Below, piece by piece: positions 10,868 to 20,200 of a stretch of 64,000 nucleotides of DNA. Every line of letters begins with the position of its first letter. Within the stretch, counting starts at the first letter, position 1. The translations under genes and the position numbers were made by a program. The notes beneath the pieces were generated by a model. The model saw nothing but the letters and a program-made list of their open reading frames with translations. It searched no databases and was not told the DNA's origin. The DNA is from Cafeteria roenbergensis (lineage: Eukaryota > Sar > Bigyra > Bicosoecida > Cafeteriaceae), in contig VLTN01000066.1 in assembly GCA_008330645.1 (NCBI GenBank), positions 124,001 to 188,000 on the forward strand, in the 5' to 3' direction.

Positions 10868-11946
10868 GCAGCAGCAGCAGCCGCAGCCGCAGGGGAGGCG
10901 GTGTGGGCGCCGCCCGCAGCGCCGCTCCGGCCGGCGGCCGACCTTGTGCTTGCGGCGTGGCCTGGCCTGCGCCTCGCGGCGGCTGCGCCGGCCGGCGAGG
11001 CTTTGGACGACGGGCGAGTGAGCCTCGCCCCTGGCCGCGCCCTTGCCGTGCTCCCCGCCCTGTGGCTCGTCGACGACTGCGGCGGGGCGGGCGGTCCGGT
11101 GGCGTCCGGGCGCCGTGCTCTGGGCGCGGCCAGGACGCGGTCCGCCGGCGACGGCTCCGCGTTCGCCGGCGAGCGCATGGGCGAGAGCCTCCCTGGGCCG
11201 AGGGCGCCCGTTCCCCCCGACGCAAGCGAGGAAGCAGGCCCGTCCTTGTCCGAGGCAGAGCGCCTGGAGGTGGGCGTGGCTCTGGAGGCTGCTCGCAGCG
11301 ACAGTCGGGACGCGCCGGTGGCCGGAGTGAGCGGCGACACTGACGGCTCCTTGGCCCACGAGAACCGACCGGAGCGCGCGTCCCGCTCGGCGGACGACGT
11401 GTCAATGGACAGGCGCACCCCGGCCCCGCGCGGCGTCGCCAGCGAGGGGGACGCAAACGGCTCAGAATCGCCGCTTGCGCGTCCAGCTGCGCGCCACGCG
11501 CTGGACGATGCGCCTGCGCCACCCAGGCTCACGCGAGCGCCGTGGTTGACCTCAAAGTCCGGACTCACTGTGCGGTCGGCGAAGGGCACCGTGGAGCCGC
11601 TTCTGCCGCTCGCGTACGTTCCGCTCAGCGTGGAGGCGTAGGAGTGCCCGCCGGCCGTCGTGGCCATCACGAACCGGCCCGCGTCAAAGTCGTCGCCGAA
11701 GAGCGTCCTGGCGAGCGCCTCGGCCCGAGTGCTGCCCATGCCCTCGATCGCGGCGTTGGCTTGCGGTCTCCAGTCCTTGGGAGTGTGAGGAGACTTGGCT
11801 CCGTCGTTCGCGACGATGCGCGCGCGGTCGCCGCGGCGCGAGGCTGCGGCGATAGGCAAGGCATCCGAGGGGCTCCACATGCTGTCCAGGGCAGCGGGCC
11901 GCGCTGTAACGGGCCCCGCCGCGCGCGAGGGGCGAGCTGAATGCAT
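7945..11946 (-). CDS. Ankyrin-repeat protein with long disordered N-terminus
   Basis: One exon of 1,333 residues from MHSARPSRAAG; the frame is open to 12312, but the extra 122 residues are Arg/Ala/Cys-rich and look like 5' leader. Residues 1-1220 are Ser/Ala/Arg/Gly-rich and probably disordered, with a run of 19 Ala near residue 355-370. The only folded part is at the C-terminus (about 1225-1333): three to four ankyrin repeats with the hallmarks DEGCTLLHRAASMGLAGL, GGDTPMHLAAAGSHKGVM and AAGFTPLDL. Ankyrin repeats bind proteins; nothing indicates the partner or place in the cell. The TGA stop sits inside a GTGAGC motif identical to this genome's preferred 5' splice site, so a spliced longer C-terminus is possible. 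It is divergent from the GTPBP1-like gene. Confidence 0.8.
10836..10892. repeat. CAG/GCT microsatellite coding poly-Ala
   Basis: A run of CAG trinucleotides with a few CGG and CCG interruptions. On the coding (minus) strand it reads GCT/GCC and encodes about 19 alanines in the ankyrin-repeat protein. Ala runs of this kind also occur in the GTPBP1-like protein. Confidence 0.9.
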
Positions 11947-12829
11947 GACGCGACGGTCAAGCGAGCCGCCCGGCTGGCTCCGGCGTCGCGCGCTTCGCCC
12001 GCAGTGGCCGCTGGGCGCCCAGCTCGCAGAGGCTGCGGCCGCGGCGCGTGCTCGCGGCACGGGCCCAGGTCCGAGTGCGGTCGCAGTTTGTTTTGCCGGC
12101 GGCTCGGCGTCGGGCCAGCGGCGACATCGAGACAGAGGCCGCCAACGGGCGCGGCGGCGGCGACTGCCGGCTCTGCCGCAGAATTCATTCTCCGAACTGC
12201 AGCCCGCTGTTCGCTGACAAGTGACGCCACATTTCCGCACCGGGGGTTCGGGCGCGGGGCTCGCGCAGCCGCAGCCATAGCGGCCCAGTTCGGAGGCCTG
12301 CCTAGGACACACATGTCAACCGACCCGCGCGCAGAGGAGGCGAGGTTAGCGTCCCCGGACGCCACCACGTGAGGGCGAAAAGGCAGAAAACTATTTTTTT
12401 TCTTTGCCAGTCTGAGCGGGCGGTTGCCGTCCCACGGAGGCGGGCAAGCCCGGGCAGCGATTTCGTCGACCTCGCGGCGAGCGGCATGCAGCCAGGCCTG
12501 CCAGGCGCGAGGGGCGCGCCGAGAGCCAGCGCCCGCCTTGGGCGCGGATGGCCTCGGGTCGGGCGCGAACCTGCTTGCAGAGGCGCATTTTCTGGCGAGC
12601 CTGTCCGCGGTCTGGCTTGGGCCGAGTGGGCGCTCCCCTCTCGGGTCAACTGCCAGCAGCAGTGCCCCCACGCGCTCAGCCTGCGCGGCGCCCCGCCGCG
12701 CGAGCGGGCCGGGCGGCCGCGCCGCGTTGCGGGTTGCCTCACGGATCGGCGCTGCGCAACTGACTCGCGCTTGCTGCTGCCATCGCGTCTGGCCCGTCAC
12801 GCAGCGTGGCACCAGTGGCGACTTCCACG
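11947..12829. promoter_or_regulatory. Divergent upstream region, ankyrin gene (-) and GTPBP1-like gene (+)
   Basis: About 880 nt between two outward-facing starts. The ankyrin frame stays open into it to 12312. A run of eight T (12394-12401), the longest A/T homopolymer nearby, stands out in otherwise GC-rich DNA and is followed by CTTTGCCAG. No coding sequence was recognised on either strand. Confidence 0.45.
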
Positions 12830-14742
12830 ATGGCAGCCGCGGCGGAGGCGCCTGGCCACGCGGCGGCCAAGGCCGCGGTCAAGGCCGTGGGCGGCGTCGA
12901 CGACAAGGCGACGGTGCGCGCCGCAGCGGCTGCGGCGGTGGCCGGGTCGGCCCTGACCGACGAGCACGGAAGCGACATCCGCATCGCCATGATCGGCAAC
13001 GTCGACAGCGGCAAGAGCACGCTGGTGGGGTGCCTGTCCCGCTCCGTGGTAGACGACGGGCGGGGGCGCGCGCGGTCGATGGTGTTTCGGCACGCGCACG
13101 AGCAGGAGAACGGCCGAACCTCCTCCGTCGGAATGGAGGTGATGGGTTTCTCGAGCGAGGACAAGGTCCTGTCCGTGGACGTCAAGGCCCCTCGGCAGAA
13201 GCTGTGGCGCGACGTGAGAGCCCGCTCCCACAAGGCCATCACGTTCCTCGACCTCTGCGGCCACGAGAAGTACCTCAAGACCACGGTCTTCGGCCTCACA
13301 GGCATGCTGCCGGACTACGGGATGGTCGTTGTCGGAGCCAACATGGGGTGAGCAGGCCCGCGCCAGCCAGCCCCAGACGCGCTGTGCCGCTCTGCGCGCA
13401 GTCGCCCTGGGAGGCCCTGGGAGGCCCTGCACCGCCCCCGTGACGCCCCCGTCGTGACGCCCCCGTGACGCCCCCGTGACGCCCCCTCACCGCTCGCAGC
13501 GTGTCCAAGATGACGAAAGAGCACATGGGCATCGCCGCCGCGCTGCGGCTCCCCATCGTCGTGGTCATCACGAAGATCGACCTCGCGCCCGAGCGGGTCT
13601 TCGAGAAGACTGTCAAGAGCGTCACGAAGACGCTCAAGGCCATCCGGCGCATGCCCCACCCCCTGCGCTCGCTCGACCAGGTGCCCGCCGCGGCCAAGGG
13701 CATGGCCAGCGGGAAGGTGGCTCCGTTCATCTGCGTGTCCAACGTCACGGGCGAGGGCCAGGACGTCCTCCGCGAGCTCCTGCGCGTGCTCGAGCCGAGG
13801 GTCTCGGGGGCTGCGGCCGCAGCCGCTGCAGCGGCGGCCGCAGCGGCGGCGCTGGAGAGCTCGTCGGCGCGGGAAGCGTCTGCGCCGTCGGCAGCCGCAG
13901 CAGAGCCCTCCGCGGAGGGGGCAGCGCCAGCGGCCGCCAGCGGGGCTGGCGCCCCCTCCGAGCCGGCCGCCAGCGTGTCCGCGTCCGCCGCGAGTGCCAT
14001 GTCGGCGGCTGCCGCAGCCGCCGAGGTGGCCCGCACAGGGCCCGGCGAGGCGCTGGTCGACTCCGTGTTCACCGTCCCAGGCGTGGGCACCGTGGTCGCC
14101 GGAACCGTGCTCCGCGGAAGGATACACGTCGGCGCAACGATGCTGCTCGGGCCAGACGGCACCGGCGCCTTCCAGCCGGTGACAGTGCGCTCCGTGCAGT
14201 GCCAGTTTACCAACGTCGACTACGCCACGGCCGGCGGCTCTTCCGCCTTTGCGATCCGGCCCAAGGGCAAGGGCAGCTCCTTCTCCGGCGCCACCCGCAA
14301 GACGTGGATTCGCAAGGGTATGGCGCTGGTTGACCCCGCGCTCAAGCCGCGAAGCGTCTGGGGCTTCGAGGCCGAGATCTTTGTACTGCACCACCAGACC
14401 ACGCTCAGCGTGGGGTACGCGCCCATCATGCACATCGGCGTGGCGGTCCAGTCCGCGCGCATCCTCGAGATGCGCTCGCGAACGGGGGACGCGGTCGTCG
14501 ACACGCTGCGCACGGGCGATCGCGCAATCGTCCGCTGCCAGTTCATGTACCACCCCGAGTACGTCACTGAGGGCGGCACGCTTCTCTTTCGAGAGGGCCG
14601 AGCCAAGGGCGTGGGCAAGCTGCTCCGGGTCATCCCGGACCAGGTCGAGGACGTGTTCGCTCGAGGCGGCCGCCACCACAAGCCCGACCCGACCGCGGGG
14701 GCCGCGGGCGCTGCCACAGCGGGCGCGCCTCGCGCGACCTGA
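12830..14742 (+). CDS. GTPBP1: GTPBP1/GTPBP2-like translational GTPase
   Basis: Exons 12830..13347 and 13500..14742 (intron GTGAGC...CGCAG, phase 2) give 586 residues. G motifs are clear: GNVDSGKST (G1, residue about 60), DLCGHEK (G3), TKID (G4) and SNVTGE (G5). The spliced junction restores GANMGVSKMTKEHMG, matching the family. The C-terminal half has the family blocks VPGVGTVVAGT, MLLGPDGTG, RKGMALVDP, FEAEIFVLHH and FREGRAKGVGK. GTPBP1/2 are elongation-factor-like GTPases acting in ribosome rescue and mRNA turnover in the cytosol. The first ATG in frame is used; a GTG lies upstream. Oddities: an Ala-rich N-terminal leader and an Ala/Ser-rich insertion of about 75 residues between the GTPase domain and domain 2. 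GTPBP1 and GTPBP2 cannot be separated by eye. Confidence 0.94.
13440..13486. repeat. Short tandem repeat inside the GTPBP1-like intron
   Basis: Four near-copies of GTGACGCCCCC in a row fill the 3' part of the 152-nt intron, just before the CGCAG acceptor. They are preceded by a doubled GGAGGCCCTG. Confidence 0.8.
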
Positions 14743-14948
14743 TCACTGCATATTGCGTGTGCGTGCCGCCTGGCCCAGCCCGGCAGCGTGCGCCTGCTGA
14801 AATTGGGAATGTGCATGTCAATCGCCACCTTCGCAATGCCCGGTTGGTGCTCTGTCCACGTCATCTGCCAGGCGGGCGCCTCGCATCGGAGCGCACGGCC
14901 CGAAGCCACCGAGAGCGAGCCTCACACGCGCATCGTCGACACGCAGAC

Positions 14949-15734
14949 ATGCCTGCACACGGAGGGAACAACGTCTTGCTCATGGCGGCGGGGGTCGCCG
15001 CTGTGGCGTACCTGGCTGGCCCGCTGCTCGCGCCAGCTGCCGCGCCCGCCAAGCCCGCCGAGCCTGCGCCCCCCGCCCCCGAAACGGCAGGCGCCCCCTC
15101 TCCGGCACCCGAGGCCACGAGTGCCTGCGGCAAGTCGGGACTGCCCCCTCTCGTCGGGGACGCTGCGGCCGTCAGGTTCGAGGTTTGCTCCAGCTGCGGG
15201 TTCCGCAATCGCGCAGGCCAGCAGGCCCAGGAGCTGCAAAAGGTCTTTCCGGGGTCCAAGGTGACAGTGTCAGAGAGCGCCCCCGCGTTCCCGATGGGAA
15301 TCGTGGCAGACGCCTGCTACTACGGCTCATGGGCGATGTTGCCGCTCTTCCTCGGCGGCGAACAAGTCATCGGGGCGCTCAACGTGCAGCTGCCCCCCGC
15401 CGCGATGGATCTGCTCAAGAACAAGTGGTACGCTGGCGGCGCGTACTTCGCTCTCTCCCAGGGCAACTCGTGGCTGCGGTCGACAGGCGCATACGACGTG
15501 ACGCTGGGCGGCACGGCCGTGCACAGCAAGAAGGCTACCGGACGCTTCCCGGAGACAGCGGAGCTCGTGCACGAGCTCTTGCGGCGCGGCGCTGTGGCGG
15601 ACCCCGTTGCCTTGCTGCCCTTCTGCGAAGCGGCCGAGAGCGAGTCCGACGCGGCTGGTGGCGCGGCCGCGGAACGAGCCGACGCTGACGCTGACGCTGA
15701 CACTGATGATGAGGAGGACGAGTTCGCCTTTTGA
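14949..15734 (+). CDS. Selenoprotein-T-like thioredoxin-fold protein (Cys form)
   Basis: One exon, 261 residues. This ATG is chosen because a hydrophobic segment (NNVLLMAAGVAAVAYLAG, residues about 7-25) follows directly, fitting a signal anchor; the frame is open further upstream. A Pro/Ala linker leads to the Rdx domain: FEVCSSCGFRNRAGQQAQEL carries CxxC where SelT has Cys-x-x-Sec, and TGC (not TGA) encodes the second position. The C-terminal SelT hallmarks are STGAYDVTLGG, then HSKKATGRFP, aligning with the family's STGAFEITLN...WSKLETGR. SelT is an ER-membrane oxidoreductase linked to protein folding and calcium handling. The acidic tail (ADADADADTDDEEDEF) is not usual for the family. It lies 206 nt after the GTPBP1-like gene on the same strand. 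Confidence 0.88.
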   Translation: MPAHGGNNVLLMAAGVAAVAYLAGPLLAPAAAPAKPAEPAPPAPETAGAPSPAPEATSACGKSGLPPLVGDAAAVRFEVCSSCGFRNRAGQQAQELQKVFPGSKVTVSESAPAFPMGIVADACYYGSWAMLPLFLGGEQVIGALNVQLPPAAMDLLKNKWYAGGAYFALSQGNSWLRSTGAYDVTLGGTAVHSKKATGRFPETAELVHELLRRGAVADPVALLPFCEAAESESDAAGGAAAERADADADADTDDEEDEFAF

Positions 15735-16032
15735 GGGCCTGCAGATGCTTCCCCGTGGGGCTGCAGGCGCGTGCCAAGGGCGCGTGGTGAAGGAGGGGGG
15801 GGTGGGGGTGGAGCAGGTCCGAGCGACAATTGGGGACGACTGAGAGGATGTGTGCTGTGCGAGCGGATGGCGCAAGCGCCCGGCGACGGGCCCAGCCCAG
15901 AGCATGCATTAGGAAAACTACACAGTAGAGCGCCGCTGCGGCCATTGTCACTCCCACACACGCCAGGCCCTTCACGCCATGAGTGTTGCACACGGGTGGG
16001 CAGCTGCCACGCGGCGCGGTCGGAGCTCGACT

Positions 16033-16452
16033 CTATCGCCTCTCAGCCTCGGAGGCCGCGGGGGCGGGCGGGGCCGCAGCCTCCGCCTTGTCCAACGCGT
16101 CCAGAATCTTCTCTCGGTCCACGCGGTCAGCCATGGTGACGAGGTACTCTCTGCGCTTGCGCACAGAATCGAAACACGCAGCGCGCTTCCACCGCGCCAA
16201 GGTCCGCGACAATTGAACGACCGCGACAGCGGCTTGGCAGGTGCAGCGTCCGCACGCATGTTCCATCGCAGCAGCGGCGCCGGACCGCCGCATGGCAGTG
16301 TTAGGCGGAGCGGGGGGGGGCGCTCACCGGTGCTTCACGCCGTCTTGGTCTGTCATCGACCTGCTGAGGAAGGCCATGCCCACAATGAGCACTCCGGCTC
16401 CCGCGCTGACAAGCCGGGTCAGCCATGCGCGCGAACGAACTGTCGTGGCCAT
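16033..16452 (-). CDS. Small single-pass membrane protein, 80 residues, two exons
   Basis: Exons on the minus strand are 16328..16452 and 16033..16150, joined across a 177-nt intron with GTGAGC and CGCAG ends; phases match (phase 2) and the joined codon is Arg. The protein starts MATTVRSRAWLTRL, has one hydrophobic helix (VSAGAGVLIVGMAFL, residues about 15-29), then a charged segment DQDGVKHREYLVTMADRVD and an Ala/Pro/Glu tail. A basic N-terminus before a single helix suits a small mitochondrial inner-membrane or ER protein, perhaps an assembly factor or complex subunit. I do not recognise the family. Splice signals, phase and composition support a real gene. It is divergent from the large disordered-protein gene. 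Confidence 0.7.
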
Positions 16453-16706
16453 GGTGCCTGCTCGCGGAAGCACGGTGGCGCGATTGGGACCCCGTGGGGA
16501 GCCCACTCTGCCTGTCAGCGCGCTTGCAGAGCCGCCCTGGCTGCGACGCTGCGAGGGTCCGCACGCGCTGCGGCTGACTCGGCGGGGCGGCCCAGCTGCC
16601 ACACGGCGCCTGGTGCCTGCAGTGCGACCGCCAGACCTTTGGCGCGGGGCGGCGAGGCAGGAGGCGCCGGCCGCGCGCCCGGCTAGCGCCGTTGCCGTTG
16701 CTTGGA

Positions 16707-17187
16707 ATGGCAATCGATGCGTCCATGCTGCACGGGACCCAGCAGCTGCGGTCCGGGACTGCGCCCGTGCTTTCTGCCGGGAGGCTTTCGCCCAGAGCTG
16801 TGCAGAAGCGGGAGACTGTGTCCCGGGGCGACGGGCTCAGCGACCTGAACATGCAGCTGCGCGCGCTCGACGCGGCACGGCTTGGCGAGGGGGCGCGGGG
16901 TGACGGGGCTGGTAGCACGGACGGATCGGTTGAGAGCCGGGGAGGGGTTGCCGCGGTGTGGCCGCCGCCGGTTGGGCCCGGGAGCCCTGCCACGCTCATC
17001 GCAAGGCCGCAGTTGCCCATGTCCGATTTTCGCGGCGAGGCAGGAGACGCCGCCGACGCGTTCATCATCACCGGGGAGGACCCTGGCTCCGAGGGGACTT
17101 CGCCCCACTCGCTCCTGGCGCGGGACAGCGCAGGGCCTCTGAGCGCCCCGGTGGTGAGAAGCAGTCGCGGCGAGGGCAGAGATCGTC

Positions 17188-17218
<31 letters not shown>

Positions 17219-20200
17219 AGTCGCCACTCCGGCCATGCGAGGGCCCTTCCCAGATGCCACAGACTGGCCGGGGCCCGGCGTGGCTGTGATGTCTGGCAGG
17301 CGCGCCAGTCGCGGCGGCGGAGTCGGCGGCGTCTCCGGCCGCAGCCACGCTGGCCCGGCCGGCGACGCCGCCTCTCGCCTCGCCGTCCCTGCGTCCGCGT
17401 CTGCTGGGGTGTCGTCGGGCGACCTGGGGCAGGGAGACGCGCTGGAGATGGGTTCCGACCCGGACGGAGAGGCGTACAGCGCCCGCAGCTCCGGGCGCGG
17501 CCGTTCGGCGTCGTCTGCCATGGAGATGATGCGGAGGGTGGCGCAAGACAGGGGCAGCTCTGGCGTGCCCGCGGCCCAGGTCCCGGCTCCGGCGTCACCG
17601 ACCGGCGCACGGGCGACGAGCGGGGCGCGGAGGCGCCCGCGCAGACTGGGCGCGGGGGCTGGGCCCGCCGGAGGCGGGGTGTCGGCCGGCGGCGACGCCG
17701 CCGCCGCCGAGACCGGGCTGGAGCCGCCCACCCTCCCGCTCACAGCTGCCTCGTCGGCTCACCGGCGCTCCCCGTCCGTCGGCGGCAGCTCCGGGTCCGG
17801 CCGTCGGCAGGCGTCGTCGGGCAAGGCCTCCAAGCCAGCGAGCGGGCGCGGCGCCGCCCCGGACACGACCCCAGCACCCGAGGCAGGGACCGCTGGCAGC
17901 GCGGCTACAGGCACCACGTCCGGGCGCAGCGGCGCCGGCAGCGGGGGCGCTGCGCCCGACAGCGATCAGCAGGGGCAGCCCCTGCAAGGGCTCTCCGGGC
18001 GACAGGCCAACGCGCTCGGCCGGGTGACGACGCCGCGGCCGCGGGACGCCAGCGCCGCCGGAGACAGGCGGGCAGGCTCACGCGCCAGGAAGGGTCGCGC
18101 CGGAAGCCGCGGGTCCGGCGGAGAGCGCGCCGGGCACAGGCAGGCGGCGCGTGCCACCGCGCTGCCGAGCATGCCTTCTAGCGAGGAGGTGCTCCAACGC
18201 CGCACGCGCAGGGAGCTCAGCGTGGCAGCGGCGGCGGCGGACTCGGCAGGCGGCCCGGCTGCGTCCGGGGCCGTGGCTTCCCGTGCGAGTGGCGCCGCAG
18301 GCCGGCAGACTGCAGCGTCGCGCGGCAGCGGGGCCGCCGCTCGCCCCACAGCGTCCGCAGGTTGCTCTGATGGCGGCGACAGCGGCGATGGAGCGACCAA
18401 TGGTGGTGCCTCGCCGTCGCTTGCGGTGCCGGCTTCCTGGTCGCCAGGGGCCGCCGGGCAAGCATCGGCAGGCGCGGGCGCTGCTGTCGCAGCGGCAGCG
18501 GAACCAGCGGCCACGTCATCGGCTGCTGCTGCTGCCGCCGCTGCTGGTCCGGGGGGCTTGCAGAGCGGCGCCGCTGCGCCGCTGAGCACGCTCCAGTCGC
18601 GTCAGAGCGAGTCGCCGGGGCTGGAGGTGCCCCACGAAACCGCGATGCGGGCTGCGGCCGCCGCAGCCATCCGTCCGATGGCCCCTGCGACGCGCCATCG
18701 CGTCCAGTCCGGAAGGGTGCGCTCCTCAACGCACGACGACAGCCCTGCCCCCCGCCGCCGCGCCATCAGCGCCGTGCGCCGAGACCAGCTGGCGTCCCAC
18801 CACCGCACCGTGTCCGACGTCGGCCTTCGCAGCCACGACCCCCAAGCGACCGGCCAAGGCGCAGGAGGGGCCGGCGCGAGGCCCGGCCAGCCAGGCCGCC
18901 CGGTCGCGGACTGGAGCTGGCAGGCGGACGGAGGGGTCGGCATGGGTCTGCTCATGGCAGAGCCAGGGCGGCTCGGCAGAGCCGATGCTTGGGGCGACGA
19001 GGACGAGCCACGGCGAGGCCGTCTGGCACAGCCAGCTCCAGCGCCAGCGCCCGAGGTTCCCAAGACGGGAACGGCAGCCGGCCAGCCCGATCCGGCCCAG
19101 GCCAGGGCCCGGGAGCAGGAGGGCAGCCCTCCCAGGGCGCGCGCCCACGCGCACCGGCAGCTGCAGCCCGAGCAGCCGCCGGGCGGCGCGAGCGGGGCTG
19201 GGGCCGGCTCGGAGGCCGCAGCCTCCCCCCGTGCTCCCGGCCGCTCGCACACGCCCTCGTCGACGCGGCAGCGTTCCAGGGGGACAGCCTCCACGCCCTC
19301 TGACGGCCGAAGACATCGGCCGTCGTCCCGAGGCAACCTGCGTCGCGGGGCGGCAGCGGACGCGGGGGGTGGCGGGCTGGCCGGCCAGGCGGAGGCCAGC
19401 CACGAGGCGGAAGGCGGGGCTTCGTGGACCGGCGGCGCGGCGCCGCCGAGACCAGCGGGCGGCTCCAGGGGCAGCACGGGAAGCAGGGGGGGCGGCGTAG
19501 GGGCGGTCGGAGGCGGCGCGAGGCCGCGAAGGCAGGGTTCGGGCCACGATGTGGCAGCCCGCCGAGGAGCCGGCGAGCCGGGGCGGCGAGCAGACGGCGC
19601 CGGCCGACCCCCGTCCCGCCAGCGAGAGGCCTTCCCCACGCTGCTGGCGGAGCTGAGCGGGCCCCGCCTCGCCTTCGCAGACAGCCCCTACGCGATGAAG
19701 GTGGGCACCGTGCACCACTGGCACCCGCGGCGCGGCGGGAGCGGGAGCGGGGGCGGCGTCGGCTCCGGCGGGCTGGGGCTTCCTGGCTCTGCCGGGGGCG
19801 CAAGCAGCGGGGGCGAGAGGGGAGGGGGCCACGGCTCCACGCTGAGCGCCGGCGCTGGGGGCGACGACGGCTCCGCGGGCATCGCCGGCGCGCCTGCCGG
19901 GAGGCAGGGATCGGCGGGCCTTGCTGACGGAGGCTCGTTTGACAGGCAGCCCGGCAAGCGGCGGGCCCGGGCTGCGGCAACACCTCCCTCCCGAGGCGGG
20001 GGGGATCGGCGCCTCGCGCGCGAGCCTGGAGGGCCTCTGGGCGGCTCTGGCGGCGCGGACGGACGAGGCGCCGGCTCTCGGCCGCACAGCAACAGCGGCA
20101 ACGAGGCCTCTCCGCCCTCCCCGCCGCGACCCCTGCGGCACACAGACCCACGCCTCGGGCAGTACGGGCGCCCGCCGCAACCGCGCGACCGCGACGCTGA

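Noticed and set aside
15187-15201. Selenocysteine TGA in the SelT-like gene
   Set aside because: The second redox position is TGC (Cys), and no in-frame TGA is present.
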